Source: Cavia porcellus | Taxonomy: Eukaryota; Chordata; Mammalia; Rodentia; Caviidae | Reading direction: 5' to 3' | Assembly (NCBI RefSeq): GCF_034190915.1 | Contig: NW_026947496.1 | Coordinates: 54,868,501-54,932,500, forward strand | DNA length: 64,000 bases | Shown: piece after piece, positions 43,301 through 54,482 of the stretch | How the letters are laid out: each line of letters opens with the position of its first letter | How positions within the stretch are numbered: the first letter of the stretch is position 1 | Program-made: the position numbers and the translations under genes | Notes under the pieces: model-generated | Told to the model about the DNA's origin: nothing | Databases searched by the model: none | The model's input: only the letters and a program-made list of their open reading frames with translations

Positions 43301-43554
43301 GTAAAGGATTAATTTTCTTCATCTGTGCCTTCATCTTCCCTGGGCTTTGAATGCAACACACATATCATATTTGCAAACATTTACTACAAGTGTTTCACCA
43401 AGTCCGAGTTACGGGTTTGCTGGAGAAAGCAAAGCATTTACCATGGACTTCCCAGACTGGCTTTTCCCATTAGAAATCACAAAAGACAGCATCTATGAAG
43501 ATCTTACTCTTTGTCAGATGCTGGGACACCAGGGTAGATCATCTTCAGCCACCA

Positions 43555-43705
43555 CAGCAATGCTGTGTGATATGTACTATTATATTTCATTTTAGAGTTA
43601 AAGCAACTGAGTCCCACAGAGGTTAAGTCACTGTTTAAAGGAATCAATATAGGAAAATGCTGCTGCCAGGAATCTGACTTAGAGCTCATGTTCCTCAGGC
43701 TTAGG
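43555..43705 (-). repeat. MIR SINE remnant
   Basis: TATTATATTTCATTTTAGAG, GCAACTGAGTCCCACAGAGG and TTAAGTCACTGTTT give an antisense MIR core. Confidence 0.65.
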
Positions 43706-44891
43706 CACCAGTCTGCTGGCCCAAAGCATGACAAATTTCAGTGATCAAACCTTCACTCTTTGACCCTGAGGTTCAGGGAATCACACGTTTCTCTGATTTA
43801 CTCTGCTGTCGGCCAGGTGCTGTCAGTCATAGTGGAATATTATAAGGCCCCTCCTTCTTCCTTCCTGCCTCTGGACTCTCACTTCGAGCCCGATATGCAC
43901 CAGGTGGCAGGGAGCAAGAGCCACTATGACAAAGGGCCCCAAACAAGTCCCTAGCACCAGTTGTCCAGGACTTGAGAACAAGCCATTGCACCTTAGTTTT
44001 CTGTGGGGTGGGGTGGGGGACAAAAACTAAATGTGGTGAGTGTCAGTCTGAGAGCTGGCTGTGAAATTCACACTGTGGCCAAGTGACTAAGTCAGGACAG
44101 AAACTGATTTTGTTGGCAGTGGTGTGGACCAATGCTTCCCACAGGAAACACTGCCCAGTGTCCCCAGAATCAAGCAGTTCCACTGTGCTCTTCAGGTGAT
44201 TCTCCATCTTGCTGAGCTCCTCTGGTCTCTGCCACTGCTCTGCACACCACTGTCCATCTTTCCGAAGAGGGCAGCAGCCAACAATCCACATGGGTGCTGT
44301 GGAGGCGCAACCTGGTCCCCAATCTGGGATGCACTGAGGAGCCAGCTGCACAGCTGACAACACACAGACTCCCAGACGCTGGAAGGAAGCTCTTGGCAGC
44401 AACCGAGTGTCTGGGAGACAGGGGTCACTGTGGCTTGCTTTCAACAAGCCGTCCTCTCTTACTTGGCGCTCAGCTCTGTGCTCTCAGGCCTCAACCCGGA
44501 GCCTGGCCAGGTCAGCCTGCCCTGAGGCTGTCACCCCAGAGGACTATGAAATAACAGGAAAATCAACTGGCTGCTGCTGGCTGAGCCTGCAAGACAAAGT
44601 CTCTGTTGCTAGGGCTCTGTTTGTCTTGAATCCCAGTCTTCCTGCCCGCAAAGGATCAGGGTTTCTGAGGAAGCAGTGCTGGTCCTGTTCCTGCAGGCTC
44701 TATGTGTGGGGCAGGGGAGAAGAGGGACACTGTCCCTTGCAGACTGGATTTTTCAGGCTCCAGTGTCAGCTGTAGTTGGGATGGGCTAGAAGGAAATGAG
44801 AGGTCTGGCGCGGGGGGGGGGGGGGACAAAAATTGAATATCTCTCCACTTCTCTTCTTTCTGTCTGCCTGAAGAAATCCAAAATTTAAGGA

Positions 44892-45105
44892 GAGAGGTGG
44901 GGGTACATGCCTGAAAACCCAGCACCCTGGAAGGCTGAGGCAGGAGGATCACAAATTCTAATCCAACCGTGTCAATTTAGAGACTTTATAAGACCCTGGC
45001 TCAAACTAAAAAAGGGTTTTGGAATGTGGTTCTTTGTGAAGGTCCTAGGTTCAGTCTTCAATATGAAAGAAGGAAAAAAAGAAGGAAGGAAGGAAGAGAG
45101 AGCAG
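44892..45105 (+). repeat. B1-ID dimeric SINE with purine-rich tail
   Basis: GGTGGGGGTACATGCCTGAA, ACCCTGGAAGGCTGAGGCAG, then a B1 end (AGACCCTGGCTCAAACT), an A-rich linker and an ID part (GAAGGTCCTAGGTTCAGTCT). It is followed by a (GAAG)n-like tail at 45065-45100. Confidence 0.8.
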
Positions 45106-46513
45106 AAAGCATACAGTATCTGGAAAAGAGCCCTCAGTTTCCTAGTGGGTGAGGAGAAGGGACACAGGTGCAGTCTGGAGGTCACCCAGGACCCCTGTGC
45201 AGACAGCCCGGGTGAGTCCCTAACTCAGGCCGGCCTCTTGATTTGCAGGCTGCAGTCATCTGGCTCTGTGCCCACCCAGAGCTGCACATTTGAGCTATTC
45301 TGCCACCTCCTCACACTGTAGCCAAGAAGGCAGAGACCAGCAGCAAGTGTTCTGTGGTGTGAGGGGCGGGGTTCAGGGCCAGCAAGTCCAGTCTGCCCTC
45401 GCCAGCCCTGGCGCACAAGGGCGAGCACACAGGGAGGAGGCCCTCACCCACCTGCACCCCTCTCTCCTGGCCTCTGCACGTCCCTCTTCAATTCAGCAAG
45501 CACCCAGACTGACAGTAGTCCTTAGGGTCTCCTCCCCAGAGGCCCAGTTTCAGGGTGGTTGGGACTCAGCCTCTCTTTATGGCTTGAGTTCAAATTGTGC
45601 TGAGACCAAGAACTAGGTCTTTTCCAGTCAGGGCCAGGTCCTCCAGGTGGCCTTCAGTGAGTGCATGCCTAAAGTGAGGGGGAGCCTCATGTTCCCCTTA
45701 TCTGGGGCTAGGTGAGGTGGGGTAGCCTGTCCCTAAACTTGAGAAAGGGTGTCTCTGCTGAACTTGTGGAGTGACAACTTGGGTAGAGATAGGGTCCCCA
45801 AGAGGGTCTTCTGAAAGAACTTTCTAACTAGTTTTAACCACAGGGCAAACATACCTAACACCAAAATTCAAAGTGCTCCAAAATTCAAGGCTTTCTGAGC
45901 ACTGACCTGACCCTAAGGGGAGTACTTCACCCCTAACTTCTTGTGACAGGTTGTAGCCAAAGCTCAGGCACCCTAGAAAGTACATGGAAGTGCTTTCAGG
46001 CACATGTACAAGGCACACAACAAATGTAGATGGACTTCACATTTAGGCTTGGGTCCCATCTGTAATATCTCACATGTAAATGCATGTATTCTAAAGTCTA
46101 AAAAAAGGGGAAAAAATACAAAACCTCAAATGCTTCGTGACCTAAGCATTTCAGATTAGGAATGTTCACACTATTTTTGTTTCAGGCAGAACTTTTGAAT
46201 CTTCTCTCTGAGCGAATCGAGTTGGTGTGGTTTTCCAAGGGTCCTCCTGGGGAAACCACCTCCAGAACTGGCCAGGGAAAGGCGAACTTATGAAATGCCA
46301 TTTCCTCCACCTGGCCCCATATGAACCCCCTTGTTGGCATCTTTCAAATCCTGCATAGGCTCAGAGGTTAAGGGCACGCCTAAGGTGACTTAGTTAAGTA
46401 ACTGTGGTGTCTTCCGCGGCACAGTCCATGCCCTGCATAAAACATGCCATAGGCTCACCCTGAGGAGGTGCCCCACAGTTCAAATCAGAGGTTCTCCAGG
46501 AGGCTGATCCCCT

Positions 46514-46539
46514 ATATGCACACACACACACACACACTG
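46514..46539. repeat. Short (CA)n microsatellite
   Basis: About ten CA units in ATGCACACACACACACACAC. Confidence 0.8.
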
Positions 46540-46704
46540 AGCGAGACAGGCCAGTTTTATCAGCAGTTCTTACAAAGCTGCCCCTCAGTGTTAGTCACTG
46601 GTTCCATAAGAAAATCTGATCTCAAAAAGAAGTATCCCAGGAGTACCATTTCCTCCTGTTCCTCAAACCATCAATGTTCTACTTGCAGGGAACCTTACTC
46701 AAAC

Positions 46705-46830
46705 TCATCATACTTTTGTTCAACAAGTGTTTACTGAGCACCTTCAGGGTACCAGGGGCTAGACAAGAGCCGAATGAGCTATTATGAAAAGAACAAAGGC
46801 CCTAACTTCAAGAAGCTTCTGCTCAAAACC
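46705..46830. repeat. L2/CR1-type LINE 3' fragment
   Basis: CAACAAGTGTTTACTGAGCA, CAGGGTACCAGGGGCTAGAC and GGCCCTAACTTCAAGAAGCT follow the L2 tail order. Confidence 0.65.
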
Positions 46831-47954
46831 TCAGGAAGTAGGGGAAGATGAGCGGTAGGAAGTCACAGTAGGTAGATGATGAACCATACACGTGTGGCAT
46901 CTTGGCAGGTGAGAAACCTGCACAAGCAGGAAGGTCTCTGTGACCTTCCCTTGCTCTTCTCCTCTGAGGCAGATCATCGGAGCACTCTCTGAGGTTTCCC
47001 CTGAAATAGATCGCATGACACTCATGTGAGAGGTGTGTCCTCCCTCTGCCCAGAGGACTGGTGCATCCTTATCTCTGAAAACAGGAGGACTCGGGAAAGG
47101 ATCTGCAACAGCCCAGCCTCACTAGGTTCCCCAGTGTATTACCCTGGGGCCGCATCCTGGGCCTTCTCTACAACTGTCCACTCTTCATCTAAGTTACTAT
47201 AAAAGTACGAGTTTCCCTATTTTTCGGTTCTTCACTTCTGAAGGCCCCCACGTCACATAAAATTACAACACATCAATGAGTGTGCTTTTCACCTGTTCAT
47301 CTCTTTGGTGCGAGCCCACCAATATGCAAAAGAAAACTTTCCTCCCTAACCGAGGAGAGGGAGGAGGGCTCTGAGGGAGGAGGAGCGTTACTGGTCTTAA
47401 CTCCAACAGACAGAGATTTGACCAAGCACACGCTCACTGCTCCATGCTCCCCCTTAGGGAATAACGAGGCCACCTTCACAGCTGCTGAACACGCCTTCTT
47501 GTCCACGTGTCCCTGCTGTCTTACATCCTTTATTTCTGAATCAGATTCAAGCATCTTTTCATCTACAGGTTCCATTCATTTCCTTTCTTTGTTTTCGTTT
47601 CTTACAGATTTTTGTTGAAACAACAGGGTCATTGTCCTGTAGAATTCTCCACAGTTTGTTCTTGCTGATTGCAGCCCTGTGCTGTGACTTAATTTTATAG
47701 GAGATGACACTTGAAGCAGGATGTAACACATAAGTGAAGGACAGCATGGAGAGACCAAGAAGAAACCCAGGAGTAAGAGGGTCCAGCAGGGCTTCCATCT
47801 CAGCATGGCTTTGCGCAGCTGTGACCTCTGAGACCTTGTTCTCTGTTCAGGTAAGTACCCACCACCATCACAAGAAACTCAGCTGCCTTCAGCATTCTAT
47901 AATAAAACATTTGTGGTTAAAAGCATTTGGACTAAAAAAAAAAGCAGTTGGCCC

Positions 47955-48390
47955 CAAAAAATGGAAAATAATCCACATACCTATCAACAAATCAATCAAG
48001 TACCGTAGATTCATTCAGTGGAGTAATACTCAGTGATGAAAAATGAGCTATACACTGGTTTAAACAGTGTATCCATGAGTAAACCTCAAAAACCTATTGG
48101 ATGAAAGAGGATAGATTCAAAACATCACAGACTATATGACGCCAGCTATGTAGTTCAAAAAAGGCACAACTAATTTATAGTGATAGAAATCAGAATAGCA
48201 CCTTCTCTGAGGGTGATAGTGATTCAGAAGGAGTATGAGGAACCCTTCTAGAATAATAGAAATATTACACAATTTTACCTGGTGGTAACTGCACAGAGGT
48301 ACACACACATAGCAATCTTCACACTTCCGATGTTTATAGTGTCCTGTATATTGACTATAATTCAACTTTTAAGAATAAAAGTTAACACTC
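47955..48390 (+). repeat. L1M LINE 3' end
   Basis: AATAATCCACATACCTATCA, TTCATTCAGTGGAGTAATAC, CAGTGATGAAAAATGAGCTA, GACTATATGACGCCAGCTAT, TAATTTATAGTGATAGAAAT and TATTGACTATAATTCAAC are the ordered, well known 3' end of mammalian L1M elements. No ORF2 coding capacity remains here. Confidence 0.85.
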
Positions 48391-48539
48391 AGGTGAACCT
48401 TCGGCTCAGGCGTACCAAAATATTGGTTAAAAGTGTAACTATTATCAATGCTCCTAACTACTTGGACAGATTTCTTCAGTGCAAAGTGAGATTAATACAA
48501 TTCGCTTCACTTGTGTCACATTCAAAGCACTAACACAAG

Positions 48540-49230
48540 TGCCCGGCACATAGCAAGCCCCTCAAGGCATTAGCCATCGTTCTCTCAGATCATTTTTGTT
48601 AATTCTGCCTGGCCCTCAGCCACCAGAACACCGAGAGTGACGACCTGCAGCCAGCAGCCCATCTCTCCCGAGCCCACGCCACGTGTCTGTCAGGCTCAGC
48701 GTGCACTGGTGTGTGGGTAACTAGCTCGGTAATGACAGGCGTTTACCTGGCCTAATTGCAGCTGCAGCACGGTTAATCACGACGCGCCGTGGGAAGTGGA
48801 GGAAGCCCATGAGTCCGTCATGAGCGCAGAGTTGCATGGCTGCCAGCCCCTGCCAGGTCTCCCTGGGGCCCGGAGCTGCGAGGGTTCCCAGGAGAGGACC
48901 TTCCACATCTGGAATCCTTTCTCCAAGGACCGTCTGGGTGAAGCTGCTGCCAAACACTTGCGACTGAATCCTAGTTTAGGGGTTGGGGCCCTGGAATAAT
49001 CTCAAAATTGACTTCTTCCTTTCCGTTTCCTCTCTTTGGTTTTGAGTCCTGTAGTGTTTGTTGAAGAAACAGGTCATTTGTTGTGTCTGGACCCGCAGTC
49101 TGGGTTCTGCCGCCCCCTTCTCTGCTTGGCTGAATTCCTGCTTTCCTCTGGGTAATGACTCCCTTAGTGACATCTTGGTACAACTCCAGGACTTTCCAGC
49201 CACTTGTAGTTACTAGAAAAATCTCATTCT
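48540..49230. other. Unique DNA with candidate regulatory block
   Basis: No gene recognised. 48700-48830 is CpG-bearing and contains homeobox-like TAATTG and GGTTAATC around a CAGCTGCAG E-box (see findings). Confidence 0.45.
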
Positions 49231-49239
49231 AAGAAATGA

Positions 49240-49850
49240 GAATTTGCTTACCTATTTTTTATTTTTGCAAATGTACTCAAATATAAAAGATATAGATAAG
49301 TGTACAAGCCCAAGTAAATTTGCCTAAAATAAACACATCCATGAAAAATCTATAAAGATTAAAATCTCAGAAATGTTCCCATAATCATTACCCCTCACAA
49401 AATTGCCGCTGCTGCCAACTTCTAACACCTTGGAAATGTTATGCTGCTTTTCTCAACTTGATGTGAATAAAACCCAAAGAATCAAGACACAAAGAATGTG
49501 TCTTCTCTTACCTGGTTTCATCCACTCAGTAATTTACTCAGGAGATTTATCCATGTCATTGTACTGTGTATCACTGTTGTTTGTTTATTCTTTTTTTCCT
49601 TTGGTTTTTGTTTGTTTGTTTGTCTTTTGAGGCAGAGTCTCACTATGCAGTTCAGGCTGGCCTTGAGCTCACTTTGTAGCCCAGGTTGGTCTTGAACTTG
49701 CAAAGATCCTCCTGCCTCAGTCTCCCGAGTGCTGGGATCACAGGTGTGTGTCACCACACCCGGCTATTTATTCATTATTATACAATAATCCATCATACAA
49801 TTCCACCAATTTATTTTCTAATCTACTTGCTCTATTACTTTTAAAACATC
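49240..49850 (-). repeat. Old L1-derived sequence split by a B1
   Basis: AAGTGTACAAGCCCAAGTAA, CAACTTCTAACACCTTGGAA, GTTTCATCCACTCAGTAATT and GGAGATTTATCCATGTCATT, then after the B1 AATAATCCATCATACAATTC, resemble the antisense L1M stretch often seen in mammals. Assignment is moderate. Confidence 0.5.
49622..49768 (-). repeat. B1 SINE, antisense, full length
   Basis: TTGAGGCAGAGTCTCACTAT, both copies of the B1 internal duplication (TTCAGGCTGGCCTTGAG and CCAGGTTGGTCTTGAAC), CCTGCCTCAGTCTCCCGAGT and ACCACACCCGGC. The tail is T-rich with GTTT units upstream. Confidence 0.9.
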
Positions 49851-52690
49851 AAGCTCAGACACAAATTTAAGGTTCTTCAGTTCTCTGCAGTGCAGGCCAG
49901 CGCTGTGGCCCTCAGCTATCAGCTACTTAATGATGGATTTGGGAAGTGACTTCCCATAATAGGACCTCATCCTTTGTCCCCTTTGATGTGGGCTTCCTCA
50001 GCATTAGGGACCTAGGAGATAGAAGGCTCTTAGCCTGACTGTCCAAATGGCAGTGTCAGCAAAGTGACCCTTGCATACTTGGTTCTCTGTGGCTCCACAT
50101 GGTACTGGTGGCCCCTGTTGCCATGGTGAACTCCACATAGCTGGCTTGTGAGGTGTTCCTAGTCCCTCTCCAACAAGGCTGATTTCTCCAGGGGCAGTCA
50201 TGTGTCCACTGGGCATCAACAGCAATGTGGGCTAAATGATAGTTTCTCATGTGGAGCATCCCATCATGTGGCCCCATGAGTTACAGCTCCGACCCAGCCT
50301 GATCTCTGAGCTACTTCATGTGGAGCTTCAGAACTTCTGGGGTTCTTGTCTGTGCCCTTCCACAACACTAGAGGAGGGAGCTTGCCCTGGAATTCTCCCA
50401 TCTTAGACCTTATCACAATATACTGCTTGTCATGAATCATCTCTAGATCAAAAATGTGCATAAGGCTCTGAATTCAAGTTCATCCCTGGGCTTCAGAGAT
50501 GCTCCAACAACTCTCCCAGCATGTTCTTCTCCACTAGCGACATCAGATGCCTGTTATGGCTTGGCACAAAACCAGCTGGAGACAAGAGGCTGGCTCTGCT
50601 CCAAGTGGGCGCTGCCAGTGCTCCCAAGCACTGCTGGGCTGCGGTTCCTTGTGGACTCATCTTGCTGTGACTCTCAGGGCACACAGGCCCAGACCCAAGT
50701 TGCCAGCACCTGCATTTCTTTGCCTGTTTGCCCCCAGGGCTCCTTCTAACTACAGTCCTCACCCTGCCCAAACTTGCCACACAGGCTGAAATCAGCTGGG
50801 GAATTAACCCCTTCCAAGACCTGCTGGCAGCCCATCAGAACTGCAGAGTAAGTGTCCACACCCTGCATACTGTATTTCAGAGGGTGTGGTCTCTACTGAT
50901 TCTCAGGCTTCCTTCCCTAGGGGGACAGTGTTCTCATCCCTCACAGGAGTATCTTGCTGCACAACATAATCTGCTAGAGGCCACCTTTCTTTCCCTAGCT
51001 CACCTCCCCCTTCTCCAATGTGTATGTCCCAGAGTCCCCTCCTAATGCATGAATGCAGCTGTTGCTTTGTCTCAGGACCTGCTTCTAAGGGAACTCGGAC
51101 TAAGACAACCTCGCAGAACTCATGAGCTCTTTGCTTGGCTCTAGGAAGGGCCTGGTCTCTTCCTCTCCGCAGAAACAGAAAGGCTCTTAATGAGGAGGAG
51201 GATAAGGGTGACAGAAGAAGCAGCAGTGTGGGGACAGGAGGAGAAGGATAAACAAAGAGAAAGAAGGAAAAGCATGAAGCGAGGAAGGTGGGCAGGTGGA
51301 GTCCTTCTATCTCACTGTGCTCTGCTGAGCTGTGCCAGCCTGGGAGGCAGCAGTGAGCAGCAGAGGCATTAGGGCCAGTTCTGACACCTCCTTGAGTCAG
51401 AGCAGAACACTGCCTGCCTGGTCCCTGCCCCATGGCAGAGCAGATATCATCCTCGTCATTTGAGCCACTGTCACCTGCTCTGGGAGCATTTTGTTTCTTG
51501 TTCCCTCTTTGCATGGCTGGTCTTAGTAGTCAGTCCTTTGGGGTCTGTCCAGGCACCAAGGATTCATATCTTCATTTTTCCTGTCTCCCACCGAGGGTAG
51601 CTCCTGGGGGGCCTGTGTTTTTCTAGCCTGCCCCTTCCTGCTCTTTGGCTCTCTGCCCCCTAAAAATAGAATGGCTCTTGGCACACCTAGCCCAGCAAGG
51701 AGCTGCAAATCATTCCACTAATGGCTGCCACTGGGATTTTGGAGACAAACTTCCATTGTAAGATTTCTGGGTCGGAAACCTCCACCACACTCCCCAGTAT
51801 TCTCTCCTTGTCAAGCAGGAGGGACTGAGGCTCCCAAAGAGTCAGGTTTCAAGTCTGCATCTGCCTCCATGAGGCACCCTGGGAGGCTTTGGCTTGGCAG
51901 GCTTTCAGTAAGAGCTGATTTGCAGGGGCAGGGACTTGCAGGATAGGGCTGGGGCTGGGGGTGGTTCAGGCAGAATCTTGCCAGAATACTTGGAGGGGCC
52001 AAATTTAGGGTTCTGGGACCCAAGAATCTCCTTAAAACTGTTAGCAAAATTGTGTGTGTATTTTCTGTGCTGCATTGTTCTAAGGGGTAGGTTCGTAACT
52101 TCCACAACTTCCCAAAGTGCTTTATAACCCTGTACCTTAAGAACTTCCTCTTATTAAGACTTCTGATTATTTGAAAACTGAGTAAGCCTCTCAGGCTCTG
52201 GGCATCCCACATGGGGTTTAGCAAATCAACCAGAGAACCCGTTTATTGCCACTTAGCCTTAGGGCTGAGGCGTGGGCATTAGGCAATGATGCACCCCATT
52301 AACCAGACTCTTTCCAGAGGAACTTGATGTGAAATGGAAATCTCCCCAAAGGGACTGGAGGAGGCAGCCAAAACTGAACCCATCTCTGTAATCTATGCTC
52401 CATTTTCTAGCACCCATTTCTCCTCTCAAACTCCGAACTGCAGAGGCAGTGGCTCTTCCCAAATCTCCTCTCTCTCCAGCTCCTCCCGGACTCTCCTTTG
52501 GCTCTTTCTGCCACCTCTTCCACCTTATCTGTTAGAAACGCTTAGCCCTTTTTGATGTACCTTGGCTCCCCCTGAAGCTGGAAAGGACTGTGGAGTCAAA
52601 CCCCACTGGCACAGAGCTCTCAGGAGCTGAGTAGGCTCCCAAAGCTATCCCTGCTCTGCAATGCGTGTAACTCTCAAAGGCCTGGGTTAG
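49851..52690. other. Gene-free DNA
   Basis: No gene recognised. The 203-codon minus-strand frame at 50903-51514 includes poly-Ser/Leu strings and lacks any domain. The end near 51070-51110 (GGGAACTCGGACTAAGACAA) may be an old LTR terminus. Confidence 0.4.
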
Positions 52691-52724
52691 GGTCCCTCCA
52701 CTGCGTGCAGACATTGTGTGGTGT

Positions 52725-52890
52725 GTCCCTGACAAAGGAAACCGCAATTCAGGCACCCACTTAGACACAGAGACCAGACACTACCTTGACCTTGGAAGCC
52801 CAGAACTGCCAAGAAATAAATTGCTGCTATTTATAAATGACTCGGTCTCAAGTATTTTCTTATAACAGGACAAGTGGACTAAGACAATAC
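52725..52890 (+). repeat. MLT1-like MaLR LTR 3' part
   Basis: CCAAGAAATAAATTGCTGCT, TTATAAATGACTCGGTCTCA, AGTATTTTCTTATAACAGGA and AAGTGGACTAAGACAATACC are the diagnostic 3' end. Confidence 0.8.
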
Positions 52891-53922
52891 CCAAACAGCC
52901 TTGTTCCTATCATGGACAGAGCAAAATGAAATAAAATTGATGACAGTGCTACCTTTTATACTCACACTGTTAGGAAAAAGAAAAAGTGGAAGTAGGGTTA
53001 TTTGAGTAGGCATCCAGGGAATCTAAGCGGGGAGGGGAGGAGAGAGAGGCAAGGGCAGGACACCTGAAAAGTGGGCACCAAGAGGGGAGCTTCCAAGGCA
53101 CAAGCGTAAGCAGGCGCTTACTCTCAGAGGCGTCCTGCACTAGCATGGACCCGAAAGTGGACGTCTCCTTTAAATTTGTACCTGGGTCCTGATAATGGAA
53201 AAGTAAAATCATCCTGCATATTTGTAGTATGAGCTCATATTTAAACACCACATATATGTATTGAATATAAAGATTAGGAGGAATCTGGTCCCAAATATTC
53301 CCAGTGGCTCATTCTGGGCAGAGGGATTGGAAGGAAGCAAAAAGGAGCTTCCTTCTTCACGTTACCCATTTCTGTCCTGTTTGAAGTTTCAAAACAATAA
53401 TCACATACAGCTTTGGTAATTTTAGACAAATCAGAAGAATAAATAGAATAATAAACCATATTACATGTCAAAGGGCCCACTGAGAAATATTAAAACAAAA
53501 CAGATTGCTGGGGTTTTCATCTTGTGGGCAGATGCAGATGGTGAAAATTGAGATGCGTTGGCAATTCTTTTCCTCCGATTTCAAAGGACCCTCCCCAGGC
53601 AGGGTGGCCACCGACCTCTGATTCCTCTCCTTTAAGGGCTCTTGATGCAGCAGGTGGAAGTCAGCAGTCCCCAGGGACCAGACAGTGGGTGCGGGGTGTG
53701 ATCATGTTTCCCTTTCTCTCCCTCAAGACACTGTCAGGTGAAGATGACAACCAGCTCCCTGTCCAGGAGGCAATACCGTGTGGTAAGAGAGAGCTGGGCA
53801 GGAGGGGCAGAAGGTCACACTTCCCGCATCTGATCACTTACACACCAGGCAAGCCTCTTACCCACAATATAGACATGTTTTTCTAGATGCTAAACTTTCC
53901 AGTTAATCAAATTTATATATCT

Positions 53923-54006
53923 GGGCTGGGGATTTAGCTCAGTGGCATAAGGGCTTGCCTGGCAAGTGCAAGGTCATGAGTTCAATCTCCAGCACCAAAA
54001 ATAAAA
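53923..54006 (+). repeat. ID SINE with target duplication
   Basis: GGGCTGGGGATTTAGCTCAG (A box), GAGTTCAATCTCCAGCACC (B box) and an AAAATAAAAAAA tail. AAATTTATATATCT (53909-53922) and AAATTTATACATCT (54007-54020) flank it, one mismatch. Best-preserved ID copy in the window; RNA polymerase III boxes are partly intact. Confidence 0.95.
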
Positions 54007-54277
54007 AAATTTATACATCTATCTTATCCAGGTTTTTAGTGTACTGTGTTCAGTGACCTTGTTCCTTGAAATGGCCCAAGAGTACAGCTTCCCTCCCGGA
54101 ACTCTTGGCCTCACCCGTGCCGCGGGTCTCTTCTCCTGGACTTGGGGGTTCCTCAGCTTTTGCACCTTTTCTGCTATTCTTGGGTTCAGAATATGGGCAG
54201 AACATATGCCAACATTTTTACCCATGAGCTTATTATGGAGATCTCAGAGATCTGAGCATGCCAGACTCACCCTGGAG

Positions 54278-54474
54278 CAATGGTTCTCAGCTTTTGCCAG
54301 GGGACACTTAAAAACATCTGAAGATCCATTTGATTGTCACAGATTAGGGGGAAATTTTGCCTTAGGGTGGTTGGAAGCCAGGGATGCTGCATACCATCCT
54401 AGAGTTCCAGGACAGTTCTCACAATAGGAAGAGTCAGACCCAAATCATAATCATACTGAGGTTAAGAAATGCTG
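54278..54474. repeat. hAT-Charlie MITE with 8-bp target duplication
   Basis: 197 bp with ends CAATGGTTCTCAGC and GGTTAAGAAATGCTG as terminal inverted repeats. CCCTGGAG (54270-54277) and TCCTGGAG (54475-54482) are target duplications, 7 of 8 matching. The interior (CCAGGGGACACTTAAAAACA, CCAGGGATGCTGCATACC) fits the MER20/MER58-type group. Confidence 0.85.
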
Positions 54475-54482
54475 TCCTGGAG

